Assembly (NCBI GenBank): GCA_024399615.1
Contig: JAKSNQ010000009.1
Span: 1 to 38,014 of the forward strand
Direction of reading: 5' to 3'
Length of the DNA: 38,014 nt
Source of the DNA: Paludibacteraceae bacterium
GTDB taxonomy: Bacteria; Bacteroidota; Bacteroidia; Bacteroidales; Paludibacteraceae
Notes under the pieces: generated by a model
Seen by the model: the letters and a program-made list of their open reading frames with translations, nothing else
Databases searched by the model: none
What the model was told of the DNA's origin: nothing
Part shown: piece after piece, positions 24,130 through 33,061 of the stretch
Layout of the letters: the number at the start of each line of letters is the position of its first letter
Numbering within the stretch: the first letter of the stretch is position 1
Translations under genes and position numbers: made by a program

Positions 24130-24420
24130 TTATGTATTATTAAGTGTTTGTGTTATCAAATCGTTTAATTCACGTACTTTTTGCAAAATGGGTTCGATAT
24201 TCTTATCTCTCACGTCTGACTGCAGATTGACAGCCATATCAAGCGCCACATAAATCCACAACTCTTCCATTGTTTTGTTGGGCGAGGCAGATTGGTATAA
24301 CTTGAATCGCTCATTGAGACGAACCGCGGCATCACGATAGAAAGGCTCATGAGCAGGAGGAATATTCAACGATATTCGATGCGTACCTATTTGCAGATTA
24401 ATATGTTGTTTATCAGCCAT
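24130..24420 (-). CDS. zapA: Cell division protein ZapA
   Basis: A 96-residue protein with the ZapA layout: an N-terminal globular head (HINLQIGTHRISLNIPPAHE, then FYRDAAVRLNERF) and a C-terminal helix (WIYVALDMAVNLQSDV). ZapA cross-links FtsZ filaments at midcell. It is located between a small coiled-coil gene and rny, 19 bp and 33 bp away, an arrangement I associate with Bacteroidetes. Confidence 0.9.
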   Translation of the reverse strand: MADKQHINLQIGTHRISLNIPPAHEPFYRDAAVRLNERFKLYQSASPNKTMEELWIYVALDMAVNLQSDVRDKNIEPILQKVRELNDLITQTLNNT

Positions 24421-24439
24421 TTGTCAATCAATTCCAAAG

Positions 24440-24724
24440 TCATTCCATCAAACATAAGGTTTGATCGATCTTACTAATGAGAGCAGTAATCAAACGCTTA
24501 GCCTGTGCCCTGTCTTCTGACTGCGCTGACAATGCATGGGCAACCATCAACTGCTTATGCTTGTTACGCAACTCATCCAATTCGGCATGTGCCCGCAGTA
24601 ACTCATCGTACTGTCGCTGATTAGCTTCCTCAAGAAAGACCAACTGTTGTTGCAAAGCAATATATTTCTGCACAAGCAATTCAACTTGCTGTTGCAACAA
24701 TGCTATTTCCTCCTGTGGTAGCAC
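24440..24724 (-). CDS. Small coiled-coil protein next to zapA
   Basis: A 94-residue, soluble, almost wholly helical protein (EEIALLQQQVELLVQKYIAL and EANQRQYDELLRAHAELDEL with heptad-like Leu and Gln). There is no signal peptide. Size, coiled coil and adjacency to zapA suggest a ZapB-like division partner, but sequence identity to ZapB cannot be claimed. The 51-bp gap upstream contains the palindrome acgcgcgcgt. Confidence 0.75.
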   Translation of the reverse strand: MLPQEEIALLQQQVELLVQKYIALQQQLVFLEEANQRQYDELLRAHAELDELRNKHKQLMVAHALSAQSEDRAQAKRLITALISKIDQTLCLME

Positions 24725-24775
24725 AATTAATCCTCCCTTACGCGCGCGTGATTAGATAAAATGTCTTACCGGCGA

Positions 24776-25912
24776 TTAGAATGAATAACCTACGCCAATA
24801 CCAAGAACTCCCTTGAATTGAACGCGCTCATCAGCATAAACGGCTTCATCAGGCATATTTTTGTTGTATACCTTGTCAATCATCACGCCATTATAGTATT
24901 TGAGTGAAGTCGAGAGAGTGACCTGCAGGCAGTTGAAGAACTGGTACGACAATGCACAATCCCAATCGACATCAAAATTACCGAAACGACGGTTGTTGTC
25001 GCGATAAAGCTTTTTCGTCTTGTTAGGAGCCACTTCAACTGTTCCCACCTCTTGCTTATCCCAAGCGTATGGAGTAAAGAGGCCGAGAGAAGTGCTGATT
25101 TTCAAGTCCTTGATCGAGTAATTAATGGAGCCTTTGAAAGAAAGACCCAACTCTGCACGAACATTTCGATCATACAGTTTATCAAAGTTTCCAAGTGCAT
25201 CAGCTTCCTTTGCATAATGGAATACGGCATATTTATCTTTGAGTTCTTGCTCCAAATCAACACCATGCTCTGCTTTATATGAATTATTGAGTTTATTTCC
25301 TACGCAAACGGTTGTGATACGTCCGGCAATAGGAGACAGATAAACAGAGAAAATGTCGTTAGGTTTCCAATCGATACCGACTGAGATATCGGTATAAGAA
25401 GGCGCCATGAACTTGGAAATAATAGGATCAAAAGCCTCCGTTCCATCGTATGCACGACCATAAGCAAACTGCGATTGGAAACCTGCCAAAGCGGTAAGAT
25501 ACCATGTTGGTTTGAACTCCCAACCGAACTTGGTAGTCAAATTGAGTTTATCGCTGGATTTCTGGAATGGGTCATATTGCTGATCAATCCAAGTCAAACC
25601 ATACTCAGTATCGAGGTTGGTATCCCAAGCGATATTATTTTTGTGATACAACAAACGAAAACGGCCATAAACAACGCCATTGACATTGTTGTTACCACCG
25701 GCGGCCCAGTTCACAAGGCCTGTTGCCGCAGCATTAAGGCCTAAAACTCCCGAGAATTTCCAATCTTTCTCACCGGTGTCAGCACCTTTCAAATCAGCAC
25801 CAGCAGACTGTGCTGCTTCCGCTTGTTTTTGTACCGTTGTCTTATCGACTTCTTGAGCATTAGCAGCCAAAACAGCAACTGCCATGCAAATAGAGAGGAC
25901 AAATTTCTTCAT
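24776..25912 (-). CDS. DUF3078 outer-membrane protein
   Basis: A secreted barrel-like protein of about 378 residues. Signal peptide MKKFVLSICMAVAVLAANAQ; then the DUF3078 hallmark (SGVLGLNAAATGLVNWAAGG followed by NNNVNGVVYGRFRLLYHKNN) and alternating strands to a C-terminal GVLGIGVGYSF that ends in aromatic Phe, as outer-membrane barrels do. An ATG at 25927 gives five extra residues (MKRNI) and cannot be excluded. It heads the run with the coiled-coil protein, zapA and rny, but I found no consensus promoter upstream. Function is unknown; a second DUF3078 protein lies at 31517-33061. Confidence 0.85.
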   Translation of the reverse strand: MKKFVLSICMAVAVLAANAQEVDKTTVQKQAEAAQSAGADLKGADTGEKDWKFSGVLGLNAAATGLVNWAAGGNNNVNGVVYGRFRLLYHKNNIAWDTNLDTEYGLTWIDQQYDPFQKSSDKLNLTTKFGWEFKPTWYLTALAGFQSQFAYGRAYDGTEAFDPIISKFMAPSYTDISVGIDWKPNDIFSVYLSPIAGRITTVCVGNKLNNSYKAEHGVDLEQELKDKYAVFHYAKEADALGNFDKLYDRNVRAELGLSFKGSINYSIKDLKISTSLGLFTPYAWDKQEVGTVEVAPNKTKKLYRDNNRRFGNFDVDWDCALSYQFFNCLQVTLSTSLKYYNGVMIDKVYNKNMPDEAVYADERVQFKGVLGIGVGYSF

Positions 25913-26133
25913 TATGTTTCGTTTCATTGATTAAAAGAGTTATAATCATTCACCATAGCATGCGCAATCGGTCACGTCTATGGCAGAACCATAACTCACA
26001 GTTTATATTAATAATAAGGAATACTCAACGAATGTTCTAAATTACCATTATAATACAGACGGCAATTATAAGAACAGCCCTCAAAAGAATGAGGTTCCCC
26101 TCCCCTATCACAATAGAGAGGATATAGGACACA

Positions 26134-26664
26134 CTAATATTGTGCCTTGTCGTACACTTCGTCAGCCACCTCTTGTCCAACCAAGTGCTCGATAATACAG
26201 AACGCAAAGTCGGAAGAAAGACCAGGTCCCTTGGCGGTAATGATATTTTTTGACTCAACCACCAAGCCGCCCAGATACGAATCACCCAGATATTCCTCGA
26301 ATCCCGGATAACACGTCGCCTGCTTGCCCTCCAAAATACCCAAATCACCAAGGATAGAAGGTGCAGCACATATAGCAGCTATATCTTTGTTGGCATCGTT
26401 GTGCTTCAAAAGCAGTTGACAAAGAGCAGGGAACTCGCCCAGACGGCGGCTACCACCCGGGAGAATAAGCATCTCTGCATCGGAAAAATCGGCATCAGCA
26501 AACAGGATATCGGCTTCTACACGAATACCATGACTACCCTCTACCAATATCGCTTCCTCACACGATACGGTTTGCAATTTAACACCTGCGCGACGGAGGA
26601 GATCCACCGTAGTCAACGCTTCAATTTCTTCAAAGCCTGTAGATAAGAACAGATAATTCATCAC
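26134..26664 (-). CDS. DJ-1/PfpI family protein
   Basis: A 176-residue alpha/beta protein of the DJ-1/PfpI superfamily. The acidic helper is in GFEEIEA (Glu12/Glu13), LILPGG is at 66-71 and the nucleophilic elbow cysteine is Cys99 in AAICAAPSIL. Members include glyoxalase III/deglycase-like enzymes, chaperones and YajL-type proteins; the length and motif match the YajL/DJ-1 branch, with role undefined. It lies 149 bp downstream of tonB on the same strand. That gap holds two small hairpins: CTTAGGGCG/CGCCTAAG (26693-26731) and TGGTC/GACCA (26754-26767). Confidence 0.9.
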   Translation of the reverse strand: MMNYLFLSTGFEEIEALTTVDLLRRAGVKLQTVSCEEAILVEGSHGIRVEADILFADADFSDAEMLILPGGSRRLGEFPALCQLLLKHNDANKDIAAICAAPSILGDLGILEGKQATCYPGFEEYLGDSYLGGLVVESKNIITAKGPGLSSDFAFCIIEHLVGQEVADEVYDKAQY

Positions 26665-26813
26665 TATTGAATTTAACAGAATTATATTTAGTCTTAGGGC
26701 GTCGTATGCAAAATGCTATCTATCGCCTAAGTTTGAAGATCAAAATTATAAATTGGTCAAAAGACCATTTCACCAATAAGGCAAAGCCCCATTGCAAAAA
26801 TCAAGAGTCGCAG

Positions 26814-27707
26814 TTATTTCTGCTTGAAGACATAGGTAATCTTTCCCACTACATCCCCATCTCCTTCAGAGAATTGTGCCAGTTTGGCAGCTGCACATGC
26901 AGCCTGAATTGTCGCCTCGTCCGAGATTGTTGTTCCCTGACCGCGTGTAGCACCTATGACCTGTCCGGCAGCATTTACGCGAATATTCACCACAACCACA
27001 CCCTCTTGCGACAAAGATGCAATATTGGGTTGCGATAATCCGCCCTTAAGCATACGTCCCGTCAGCGCCCACGAGTTTCCACCCGAAGAACCTGATCCCA
27101 CAGGATTTCCCTTGGTTCCAAGCTCCGACCCTTGAACAGTTGAGTTACTGGTCGTTCCCATTCCTTTATCCTCAGCACCGCCTACAGTAGATGTGCCCGC
27201 ATTACCAAACATACCAGCCATGGCGTTGGCAGCCTTATCGCGCTTTGCTTTTTCTTCAGCCGCCTTTTTAGCAGCCGCCTCTTCGGCCGCACGACGAGCC
27301 TCCTCTGCTTTACGCGCCTCCTGCTGCAAGGCCAACTGGCGCTGACGCTCCTGCTCAGCACGGAGTCGCTCTTCTTTTTTTACCTTCTCCTGTTCACGCT
27401 GCAAGACTAACGACTCGTCATCCTCTTGCGTCAAGAACTCATTTGCAGACGGCGTATTTGGCGCCGGTACATTTTGCAGCACCTGCGTTTGAGCAGAAGC
27501 CTCGACCTCCTCTGCCTGAGGGGCCAATTCTCCTCCACCATCTACGGCATCACCAAACACCACTTCTATACCAGCCTCTTCATTCAATTGTGGTGCATCG
27601 ACATACACGAACCACAAAAGCAGAAAAAGCAACGACATGCAAGCGAGCGTGGCAAAAAAAGCTATTATGTGATTAGAATATTTCAAATCTAAATTTTCAG
27701 AATTCAA
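26814..27707 (-). CDS. TonB-family energy transducer with TolA-like charged linker
   Basis: A 297-residue protein: a cytoplasmic N-terminus, one transmembrane helix (about 13-35, IIAFFATLACMSLLFLLLWF), a linker and a C-terminal domain (GVVVVNIRVNAAGQVIGATR to the end). The C-terminal domain is TonB-like, and the genes for ExbD and ExbB precede it. The linker at about 100-165 is not the Pro-rich type of classical TonB but a Glu/Ala/Lys/Arg helix (EEARRAAEEAAAKKAAEEKA), as in TolA, followed by a Gly/Ser-rich stretch (about 170-215). It probably energises outer-membrane receptors such as the BtuB-like protein here, but a Tol-like role is an alternative. Confidence 0.87.
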   Translation of the reverse strand: MNSENLDLKYSNHIIAFFATLACMSLLFLLLWFVYVDAPQLNEEAGIEVVFGDAVDGGGELAPQAEEVEASAQTQVLQNVPAPNTPSANEFLTQEDDESLVLQREQEKVKKEERLRAEQERQRQLALQQEARKAEEARRAAEEAAAKKAAEEKAKRDKAANAMAGMFGNAGTSTVGGAEDKGMGTTSNSTVQGSELGTKGNPVGSGSSGGNSWALTGRMLKGGLSQPNIASLSQEGVVVVNIRVNAAGQVIGATRGQGTTISDEATIQAACAAAKLAQFSEGDGDVVGKITYVFKQK

Positions 27708-27716
27708 AAAATAACA

Positions 27717-28124
27717 TTACTTCTTGGTAGCAATCACCAATTTCATATGATTCTGATTGGCAATATCCAATACGCGTACCACCTCTTTGTAGGCGATATC
27801 CTGATCAGCATGAAGGGCAATATACATCGTGCTATCCTGCGCCTGGACACCCGTCAAATACGCTTCCAACAACTCGGCATCAATAGACTGCGCTTTTTCT
27901 TTGCCAAGCGCAACCGAATACTGCCCCAGATTATCAATAAACACTTTCGCCACCACTTGACGAGTATTGGTAGATGCTTTTGACTGAGGAAGGTTTATTT
28001 TTATATCATTGGGAGCCGACATCGTACTTGCCATCACAAAGAAGATAAGCAGCAAGAAGATGAGGTCGGTCATGGAAGACATTGAGAAAGTAGCTTCAAC
28101 CCTATTTCGACGTTTTAAAGCCAT
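27717..28124 (-). CDS. exbD: ExbD/TolR-family biopolymer transport protein
   Basis: A 135-residue protein with one N-terminal transmembrane helix carrying the essential acidic residue (SSMTDLIFLLLIFFVMASTM, Asp near 20) and a periplasmic domain (INLPQSKAST ... LVIATKK). It forms the proton channel with ExbB. It lies 9 bp upstream of the tonB-like gene and 112 bp after exbB. Confidence 0.93.
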   Translation of the reverse strand: MALKRRNRVEATFSMSSMTDLIFLLLIFFVMASTMSAPNDIKINLPQSKASTNTRQVVAKVFIDNLGQYSVALGKEKAQSIDAELLEAYLTGVQAQDSTMYIALHADQDIAYKEVVRVLDIANQNHMKLVIATKK

Positions 28125-28236
28125 AAAATAACGAGATTTCTAATTTAAAATGAGCATCCAAGCAAGGTCCTATCAAGATAAATCAAGACCCAATCAAAAC
28201 AATTGCTCAAAAATACACAGCGTATTAAGGTTGCGA

Positions 28237-28941
28237 TTATGCAGGTTCATTGAGCAAATCCAGGAAATCCATCGTACGAGCCTCCAATTGTCGAACCACG
28301 CGATCAACGCGAGAAACAAGGAAATTGTATGCAAACACACAAATGATACCTACAATCAAACCACCGATAGTAGTAACCATTGCCTGATACATACCCTCAG
28401 AGAGTTGCGACAACTCGATTACACCCGAATTGGTAGCCGCCATATTGTAGAACACATTCACCATACCGATGACGGTACCCAAGAAACCGATCATTGGAGC
28501 GCCAGATGCGATAGTAGCCAAAATAACCAGGTTCTTTTCAAGCTTAGCCACCTCGAGGTTACCCACGTTTTCGATGGCTACGAGCACATCATTCAAAGGG
28601 CGTCCTATACGCGTCAAACCTTTCTCAATCATACGTGACGAAGATGTATTGGTTTGACGACAAAGGTTCATCGCTGAATCAATCTTACCCTCGTGCACAT
28701 AATCCTTGATGCGGTCCATAAAGGATTTATCCTCTTTCAGCGCCTTATGCAGCACAACCAGGCGTTCAAAAAACAAATAAATCGCCATAGCCAGAAGAAC
28801 AGCCAGAACAACCATAATCCAACCGCCATACTGGGCCATGTTCCATAAATTAATAGACTCTTGTGCAGTCTCTACTGCCTCGGAATTCACCACCTCAGCA
28901 TATTCTTGTGCTGCCAAAGTTACGTCCTGAAGAAAAAGCAT
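28237..28941 (-). CDS. exbB: ExbB/MotA/TolQ-family proton channel protein
   Basis: A 234-residue inner-membrane protein with three transmembrane helices (about 38-60, 142-162 and 185-207) and the family segment IASGAPMIGFLGTVIGMVN followed by GMYQAMVTTIGGLIVGI. It forms the pentameric motor that energises TonB. It is the first gene of exbB-exbD-tonB, transcribed from the promoter at 29046-29077. The 112-bp gap before exbD has no gene; it has GAGCA/TGCTC ends that could pair weakly. Confidence 0.93.
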   Translation of the reverse strand: MLFLQDVTLAAQEYAEVVNSEAVETAQESINLWNMAQYGGWIMVVLAVLLAMAIYLFFERLVVLHKALKEDKSFMDRIKDYVHEGKIDSAMNLCRQTNTSSSRMIEKGLTRIGRPLNDVLVAIENVGNLEVAKLEKNLVILATIASGAPMIGFLGTVIGMVNVFYNMAATNSGVIELSQLSEGMYQAMVTTIGGLIVGIICVFAYNFLVSRVDRVVRQLEARTMDFLDLLNEPA

Positions 28942-29045
28942 ATTCGTTACGTTTTGTTAGTTCAATACCAAATAAAATCCTATAAAAGCGCCTCAGCACC
29001 AATAGCAAAACAAGGTCATAAAAAGTTTATGACCATTTTCGTGTG

Positions 29046-29077
29046 CAAAGTTACTAAAAAAATTTGAAATACGCAAA
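29046..29077 (-). promoter_or_regulatory. Promoter of exbB-exbD-tonB
   Basis: On the minus strand, TTTG (29077-29074), 20 bp, then TAACTTTG (29053-29046). The leader to the exbB ATG is about 100 nt. The promoter sits directly after the end of the secA-led run, on the same strand. Confidence 0.85.
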
Positions 29078-29111
29078 CTTGAGGTGCATTTTTTAGCCAC
29101 AAAATACAAAT

Positions 29112-29657
29112 TTATGCATTCTGCTCAAATTTATCGTGCCATTTATCGAATCGAGCGACCGAATCCGCGCCATATTTCCATATGCTTTGCCTAACTTTTT
29201 GCAGAGGAAGTTCCTCTCCCAAATGTGTCTTGGAATAGAACTTATCTGCATAGCAGATGATTTCCTCTTCGAGCGATCGAGGGGAGTAGTCCATAGCGGG
29301 AATAGGCCATCCGTTTTGCAGCACCTCGTCCAAGGTCAGACCGGTGCCGGTATGTCGTTCAGCCACATCAGCATGTCGCGAGAAGCCTTCCTGTCGGAGC
29401 AATTCAGCCCCCAGATAGCCGTGTTCGATGTAATGATGCGTGCCCTCACAATAGATACGGGGAGCATTGCAGAAGATAATACCAATATCGTGTAACATGG
29501 CTGCTTCAGCCACAAAGTTGCGATCCACCTCCCATTCAGGATGAGCATCAACGATCCGAAGTGCACGGTCACGCACCTGCATGCTGTGCGTCATCAGCAC
29601 ATTACGCAATTCCGGCAACTGACCATAATATTTATTAATAATATCGAGTGGCGTCAT
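29112..29657 (-). CDS. HD-domain phosphohydrolase
   Basis: A 181-residue HD-superfamily metal-dependent hydrolase with HSMQVRD, AAMLHDIGI, a HHYIEHGYLGAELL helix and AERHTGTG, then a C-terminal ICYADKFYSKTHL. These are the metal-binding His/Asp residues of a nucleotide or phosphate-ester hydrolase; substrate unknown. It starts 4 bp after fmt and is the last gene of the secA-led run. Confidence 0.88.
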   Translation of the reverse strand: MTPLDIINKYYGQLPELRNVLMTHSMQVRDRALRIVDAHPEWEVDRNFVAEAAMLHDIGIIFCNAPRIYCEGTHHYIEHGYLGAELLRQEGFSRHADVAERHTGTGLTLDEVLQNGWPIPAMDYSPRSLEEEIICYADKFYSKTHLGEELPLQKVRQSIWKYGADSVARFDKWHDKFEQNA

Positions 29658-29661
29658 CGTA

Positions 29662-30573
29662 CTATTTCAATCCATTCAGAAAATCCTTAGCAAGCATACG
29701 TTTCTTACCCGGCACCTGCAGTTCCAGCACATCTACATAGCCATCAGCTGTTTTAATCGCAAGAGCAGATGGGCGTTCGGTAGGTTTGACGGCATACACC
29801 TTAACATTCTCGAGCACCTTTTCCCCCACAGTCAGGTTACACCATGCGGCAGGATAAGGAGAAAGCCCACGTACAAAGTTGTGTACCTGAGCAGATGTCT
29901 GTGAGCAATCAATCTGGCAGGTTTCCTTGAAAATTTTGGGAGCCGGACGAAGTTCCACCAACTCGTCTTGCGGGAACTGCGGAACAGGCTGTCCTGTGGT
30001 TTCGCTATCGATAATCAAGTCCACCGTTTGGCAGACAAGTTCAGCACCCAATGCCATCAGTCGGTCGTGCACCGAGCCCACATTTTCGTCATCACCAATC
30101 GATATCCGTTGTTGCAGGATAATGTTACCCGTATCGATGGCATGCTTGAGGAAAAAAGTGGTGTTTCCAGTCTCTTTATCGCCATTTATGACGGCCCAGT
30201 TGATAGGTGCAGCTCCTCGATACTGTGGCAAAAGCGAGGCGTGCAGATTGAAGGTGCCCAATCTGGGCATATTCCACACTATTTCCGGCAACATACGGAA
30301 AGCCACAACAATCTGCAGATCAGCATTATAGGAACGCAAGTCAGCCACGAACGACTCATCCTTGAGCCGCTCGGGTTGCAAGACGGGAATATCGTGCTCG
30401 ATTGCATACTGCTTAACCGGCGAAAATTGAACATGATGACCACGCCCTGCCGGTTTGTCGGGCATCGTCACACAAGCCACCACATGGTATCCTCCTTCCA
30501 CCAAGGCCGCCAAAGATGCCACAGCAAAATCCGGCGTACCCATGTATATAATTCGTAAATCGTTTTTCGTCAT
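29662..30573 (-). CDS. fmt: Methionyl-tRNA formyltransferase
   Basis: A 303-residue enzyme that formylates initiator Met-tRNA. The N-terminal domain begins LRIIYMGTPDFAV, and the catalytic segment FNLHASLLPQYRGAAPINWA carries the Asn-His pair, followed by KHAIDTGNI with the catalytic Asp. The C-terminal domain (NFVRGLSPYPAAW) is complete. It starts 11 bp after nadK. Confidence 0.97.
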   Translation of the reverse strand: MTKNDLRIIYMGTPDFAVASLAALVEGGYHVVACVTMPDKPAGRGHHVQFSPVKQYAIEHDIPVLQPERLKDESFVADLRSYNADLQIVVAFRMLPEIVWNMPRLGTFNLHASLLPQYRGAAPINWAVINGDKETGNTTFFLKHAIDTGNIILQQRISIGDDENVGSVHDRLMALGAELVCQTVDLIIDSETTGQPVPQFPQDELVELRPAPKIFKETCQIDCSQTSAQVHNFVRGLSPYPAAWCNLTVGEKVLENVKVYAVKPTERPSALAIKTADGYVDVLELQVPGKKRMLAKDFLNGLK

Positions 30574-30584
30574 CTTGCCAATAA

Positions 30585-31442
30585 TTAATCAAGTTTACCA
30601 CCCCACATCAGTTTTTCCCTGAGGGTTTGAATGAATGTACGTTCGCCCAACTGCACGAGTTTAATTCGGAAAGGAGCGCAATCGATATGCAGACTGATAT
30701 CGTCGTTAAGGGTCTGCGAACGACCATCAATAGAGATCAGATAACTTCCCGACCGCGAATGAATATGCAGGTCAATCGCCACCTTATCCGGCAACAGAAA
30801 AGGTCGTACGTTCAGACTGTGTGTAGCAATAGGCGAAAGAATGACAGCATCCAGACTGGGTGACACCAGCGGTCCTCCAACCGAGAGGTTGTATGCCGTC
30901 GATCCAGTAGGTGTTGACACCACCAGACCATCGGCTCTATAGGTATGCAGCAGTTCTCCGTCCACGCGTGTTTCGACAGCAATCATCGAACTCAGTTCCT
31001 GCTTCATCACAGCCACCTCGTTGAGTGCGTACGGGTGAATGACATGTCCGCCCCCCACGGTCGTTACCTGCAGGAGAGCACGCTCTTCGATAGTATAGTT
31101 ACCATCGATGAGTTGCTGCAAAATCTCATCCAAATTATCTTTAGCGCCTTCTGCGAGGAATCCCAAGTGTCCACAATTGATTCCCAAAATAGGAATCTGC
31201 TTGTCAGCAATCTCAGAAGCCGTAGTCAAGACGGTACCATCGCCACCCATTGACAAGGCCACATCTACACACTCCGCCGTCTCTGCGGTAAATGGTTCAT
31301 ACTGCGCCATCAGGTTCAGTTCGTGCCGCAATTCCTGCGACAGCAGCACTCTTACATCCTTACCTTCCAGGACTTTAAGTACCCGATTCACCTCTTCGAT
31401 TGTAGCGAGTTTGTATGTATTTCCGAAAACTGCAACTGTCAT
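30585..31442 (-). CDS. nadK: NAD kinase
   Basis: A 285-residue NAD+ kinase that makes NADP+. The GGDGT motif is at residues 66-70 and is followed by GINCGHLGFLAE. The conserved NE region (ALNEVAVMK) and TGSTAYNLSVGGPLVSP are also present. It follows a 74-bp gap that contains an inverted repeat TTGGCC-N6-GGCCAA (31478-31495) with no recognised function. Confidence 0.97.
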   Translation of the reverse strand: MTVAVFGNTYKLATIEEVNRVLKVLEGKDVRVLLSQELRHELNLMAQYEPFTAETAECVDVALSMGGDGTVLTTASEIADKQIPILGINCGHLGFLAEGAKDNLDEILQQLIDGNYTIEERALLQVTTVGGGHVIHPYALNEVAVMKQELSSMIAVETRVDGELLHTYRADGLVVSTPTGSTAYNLSVGGPLVSPSLDAVILSPIATHSLNVRPFLLPDKVAIDLHIHSRSGSYLISIDGRSQTLNDDISLHIDCAPFRIKLVQLGERTFIQTLREKLMWGGKLD

Positions 31443-31516
31443 ACGATAAATAATAAGAAAACAAAGTCATTAAAGCATTGGCCAATTGAGGCCAAACCGT
31501 GCTTTCATACTGTGGT

Positions 31517-33061
31517 CTAATGAAACTTGTGTGCGAAGCCGATAGATAACAATTCTTTGAATTGGAATCGAGCTTTATCATCGCCCTCTGCAATCAAGGC
31601 AGAGTCATATCGTGGATGCACCACGGCACGAATCGAGAAGAAACGATTGATGATAAAATCGGATGTAACCTCCAAGTCGGCTTCAAACGTTTTGTAGTTG
31701 GTGTACGCATACAATTTAGCCTCAAGTTGGAACTCGCGAATAGGTTTCCATTTCCACTCCAAGCGAAGGGACGAACCGATATCATTGAGCATATTTCCAT
31801 GTTCGATGCCATAGTTGGAAGGCGTAGTGCGAATGGTATCGTAGGCATAAACCAGTTTGTAGGTCACAGGCGAGATGACCAAAGATAAGCCCTTGGCCGG
31901 TTTCACGTCCACACCGAGCGCCAGATTGAATCGAATAGGTGTAAACGTGAAGGTTTTGAACTCATACGAGTTGGCCTTGTAGGTAGGCAGCAATTGAGCT
32001 CGAAATTCGGCAGAGAGTGAACCATACAACTTCTCTACAATCTTTACACCCAATTTTGAGTACAAACGCAAGAGGTCTTCACTACAATTGATTTTTCGCA
32101 ACGAGTCGCCGGAGACTGTGGTAAGACCGGCTCTCCATTCAGCCTGTGACTCCCAATTGATACGTTTCTTGTCGTCATATTTGAGCAGCCCAGTAGCATG
32201 CGAATACAAGGATAAGGCCGAGTTACCTCCCTCATACCATGTGGGCGATACGTAGTTTTGCGTAAACTGTAGCAGTATCGTTGCCTCTTTATACCATGGA
32301 CTGCGCTCCTGTTTCAATCGTCGAAGCAGGTCTCTTCGATCCTCTTCGCTATCCTGCACCAGCGCCTTGACTTCCAACATTTCGACGTCCTGTTGCTGAC
32401 TGGAGGCAAATTGACGATCCGGTAAAACATTGCGTTTTTGCATGCCCGTGTAGAGGTCAGCATGGCACGTGGTCAGGTATTTGCGCACCTGTTTCCACGT
32501 ATTGGCATATACCTCCGATACTCCATAGTCCGGCATGAGAGGATCCGGTTTGGTAATAGGAAAAGTATAGTCAAGTGACGGAAAATGTTGTCGCTCGGGC
32601 AACAAATACAAAACCGGCACACAAAAGGGAGACCAAGTGCCCCTTTCAGCCAATGTCTGCGCAATCTTCAACGAATCGGCATAGCCCAAATGCAAAGGAA
32701 CTAAAGTGGTGGTGTCGTATAGGAGACGCGCCTGATGAGCCGAATCCTCACGTGCGGCTATGGATAGTGCTTGCTGACGAAGCAGTTCGAGCAACATGTC
32801 ATCATCAACAGAAGCCGCCATCGTCAGTTCGCGCGCATCCATCGTGTCACGATGCATTACCGACGAAGCGACAAAGAGAGCCGAGTCCAAAGGCCGAGAA
32901 GGTAAGGACAACGAATCTATCGGGAAGGAAGCCGAGTCCAGCGGGTCAGAAGGGGTCGAAACCTTAGCATATAGTGTATCGACTGACACATGCAAACTAT
33001 CCTGAGCGGCCAAAACCACACAAGATAAAATCAGCCATATCGTCAACACATATTTTCGCAT
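31517..33061 (-). CDS. Long DUF3078-type outer-membrane protein with N-terminal extension
   Basis: A 514-residue secreted protein. A signal peptide (MRKYVLTIWLILSCVVLAAQ) is followed by a Ser/Asp/Pro-rich stretch with repeated PLDSA(S/L)F words at about 38-62, then a helical region of about 180 residues I do not recognise. The C-terminal half is like DUF3078 (QNYVSPTWYEGGNSALSLYS near 272-291) and ends in LLSIGFAHKFH. It is longer than the other DUF3078 protein in this window by about 135 residues. Its ATG directly abuts the stop codon of lgt, which implies translational coupling. Confidence 0.8.
   Translation of the reverse strand: MRKYVLTIWLILSCVVLAAQDSLHVSVDTLYAKVSTPSDPLDSASFPIDSLSLPSRPLDSALFVASSVMHRDTMDARELTMAASVDDDMLLELLRQQALSIAAREDSAHQARLLYDTTTLVPLHLGYADSLKIAQTLAERGTWSPFCVPVLYLLPERQHFPSLDYTFPITKPDPLMPDYGVSEVYANTWKQVRKYLTTCHADLYTGMQKRNVLPDRQFASSQQQDVEMLEVKALVQDSEEDRRDLLRRLKQERSPWYKEATILLQFTQNYVSPTWYEGGNSALSLYSHATGLLKYDDKKRINWESQAEWRAGLTTVSGDSLRKINCSEDLLRLYSKLGVKIVEKLYGSLSAEFRAQLLPTYKANSYEFKTFTFTPIRFNLALGVDVKPAKGLSLVISPVTYKLVYAYDTIRTTPSNYGIEHGNMLNDIGSSLRLEWKWKPIREFQLEAKLYAYTNYKTFEADLEVTSDFIINRFFSIRAVVHPRYDSALIAEGDDKARFQFKELLSIGFAHKFH

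Noticed and set aside
26079..26094. Short CCTCA/TGAGG hairpin after the DJ-1/PfpI gene
   Set aside because: The stem is only 5 bp and has a poor T tail; too weak to call a terminator.
26741..26748. TAATTTTG -7-like box upstream of the DJ-1/PfpI gene
   Set aside because: No TTG or TTTG lies about 20 bp upstream of it, so a promoter is not supported.
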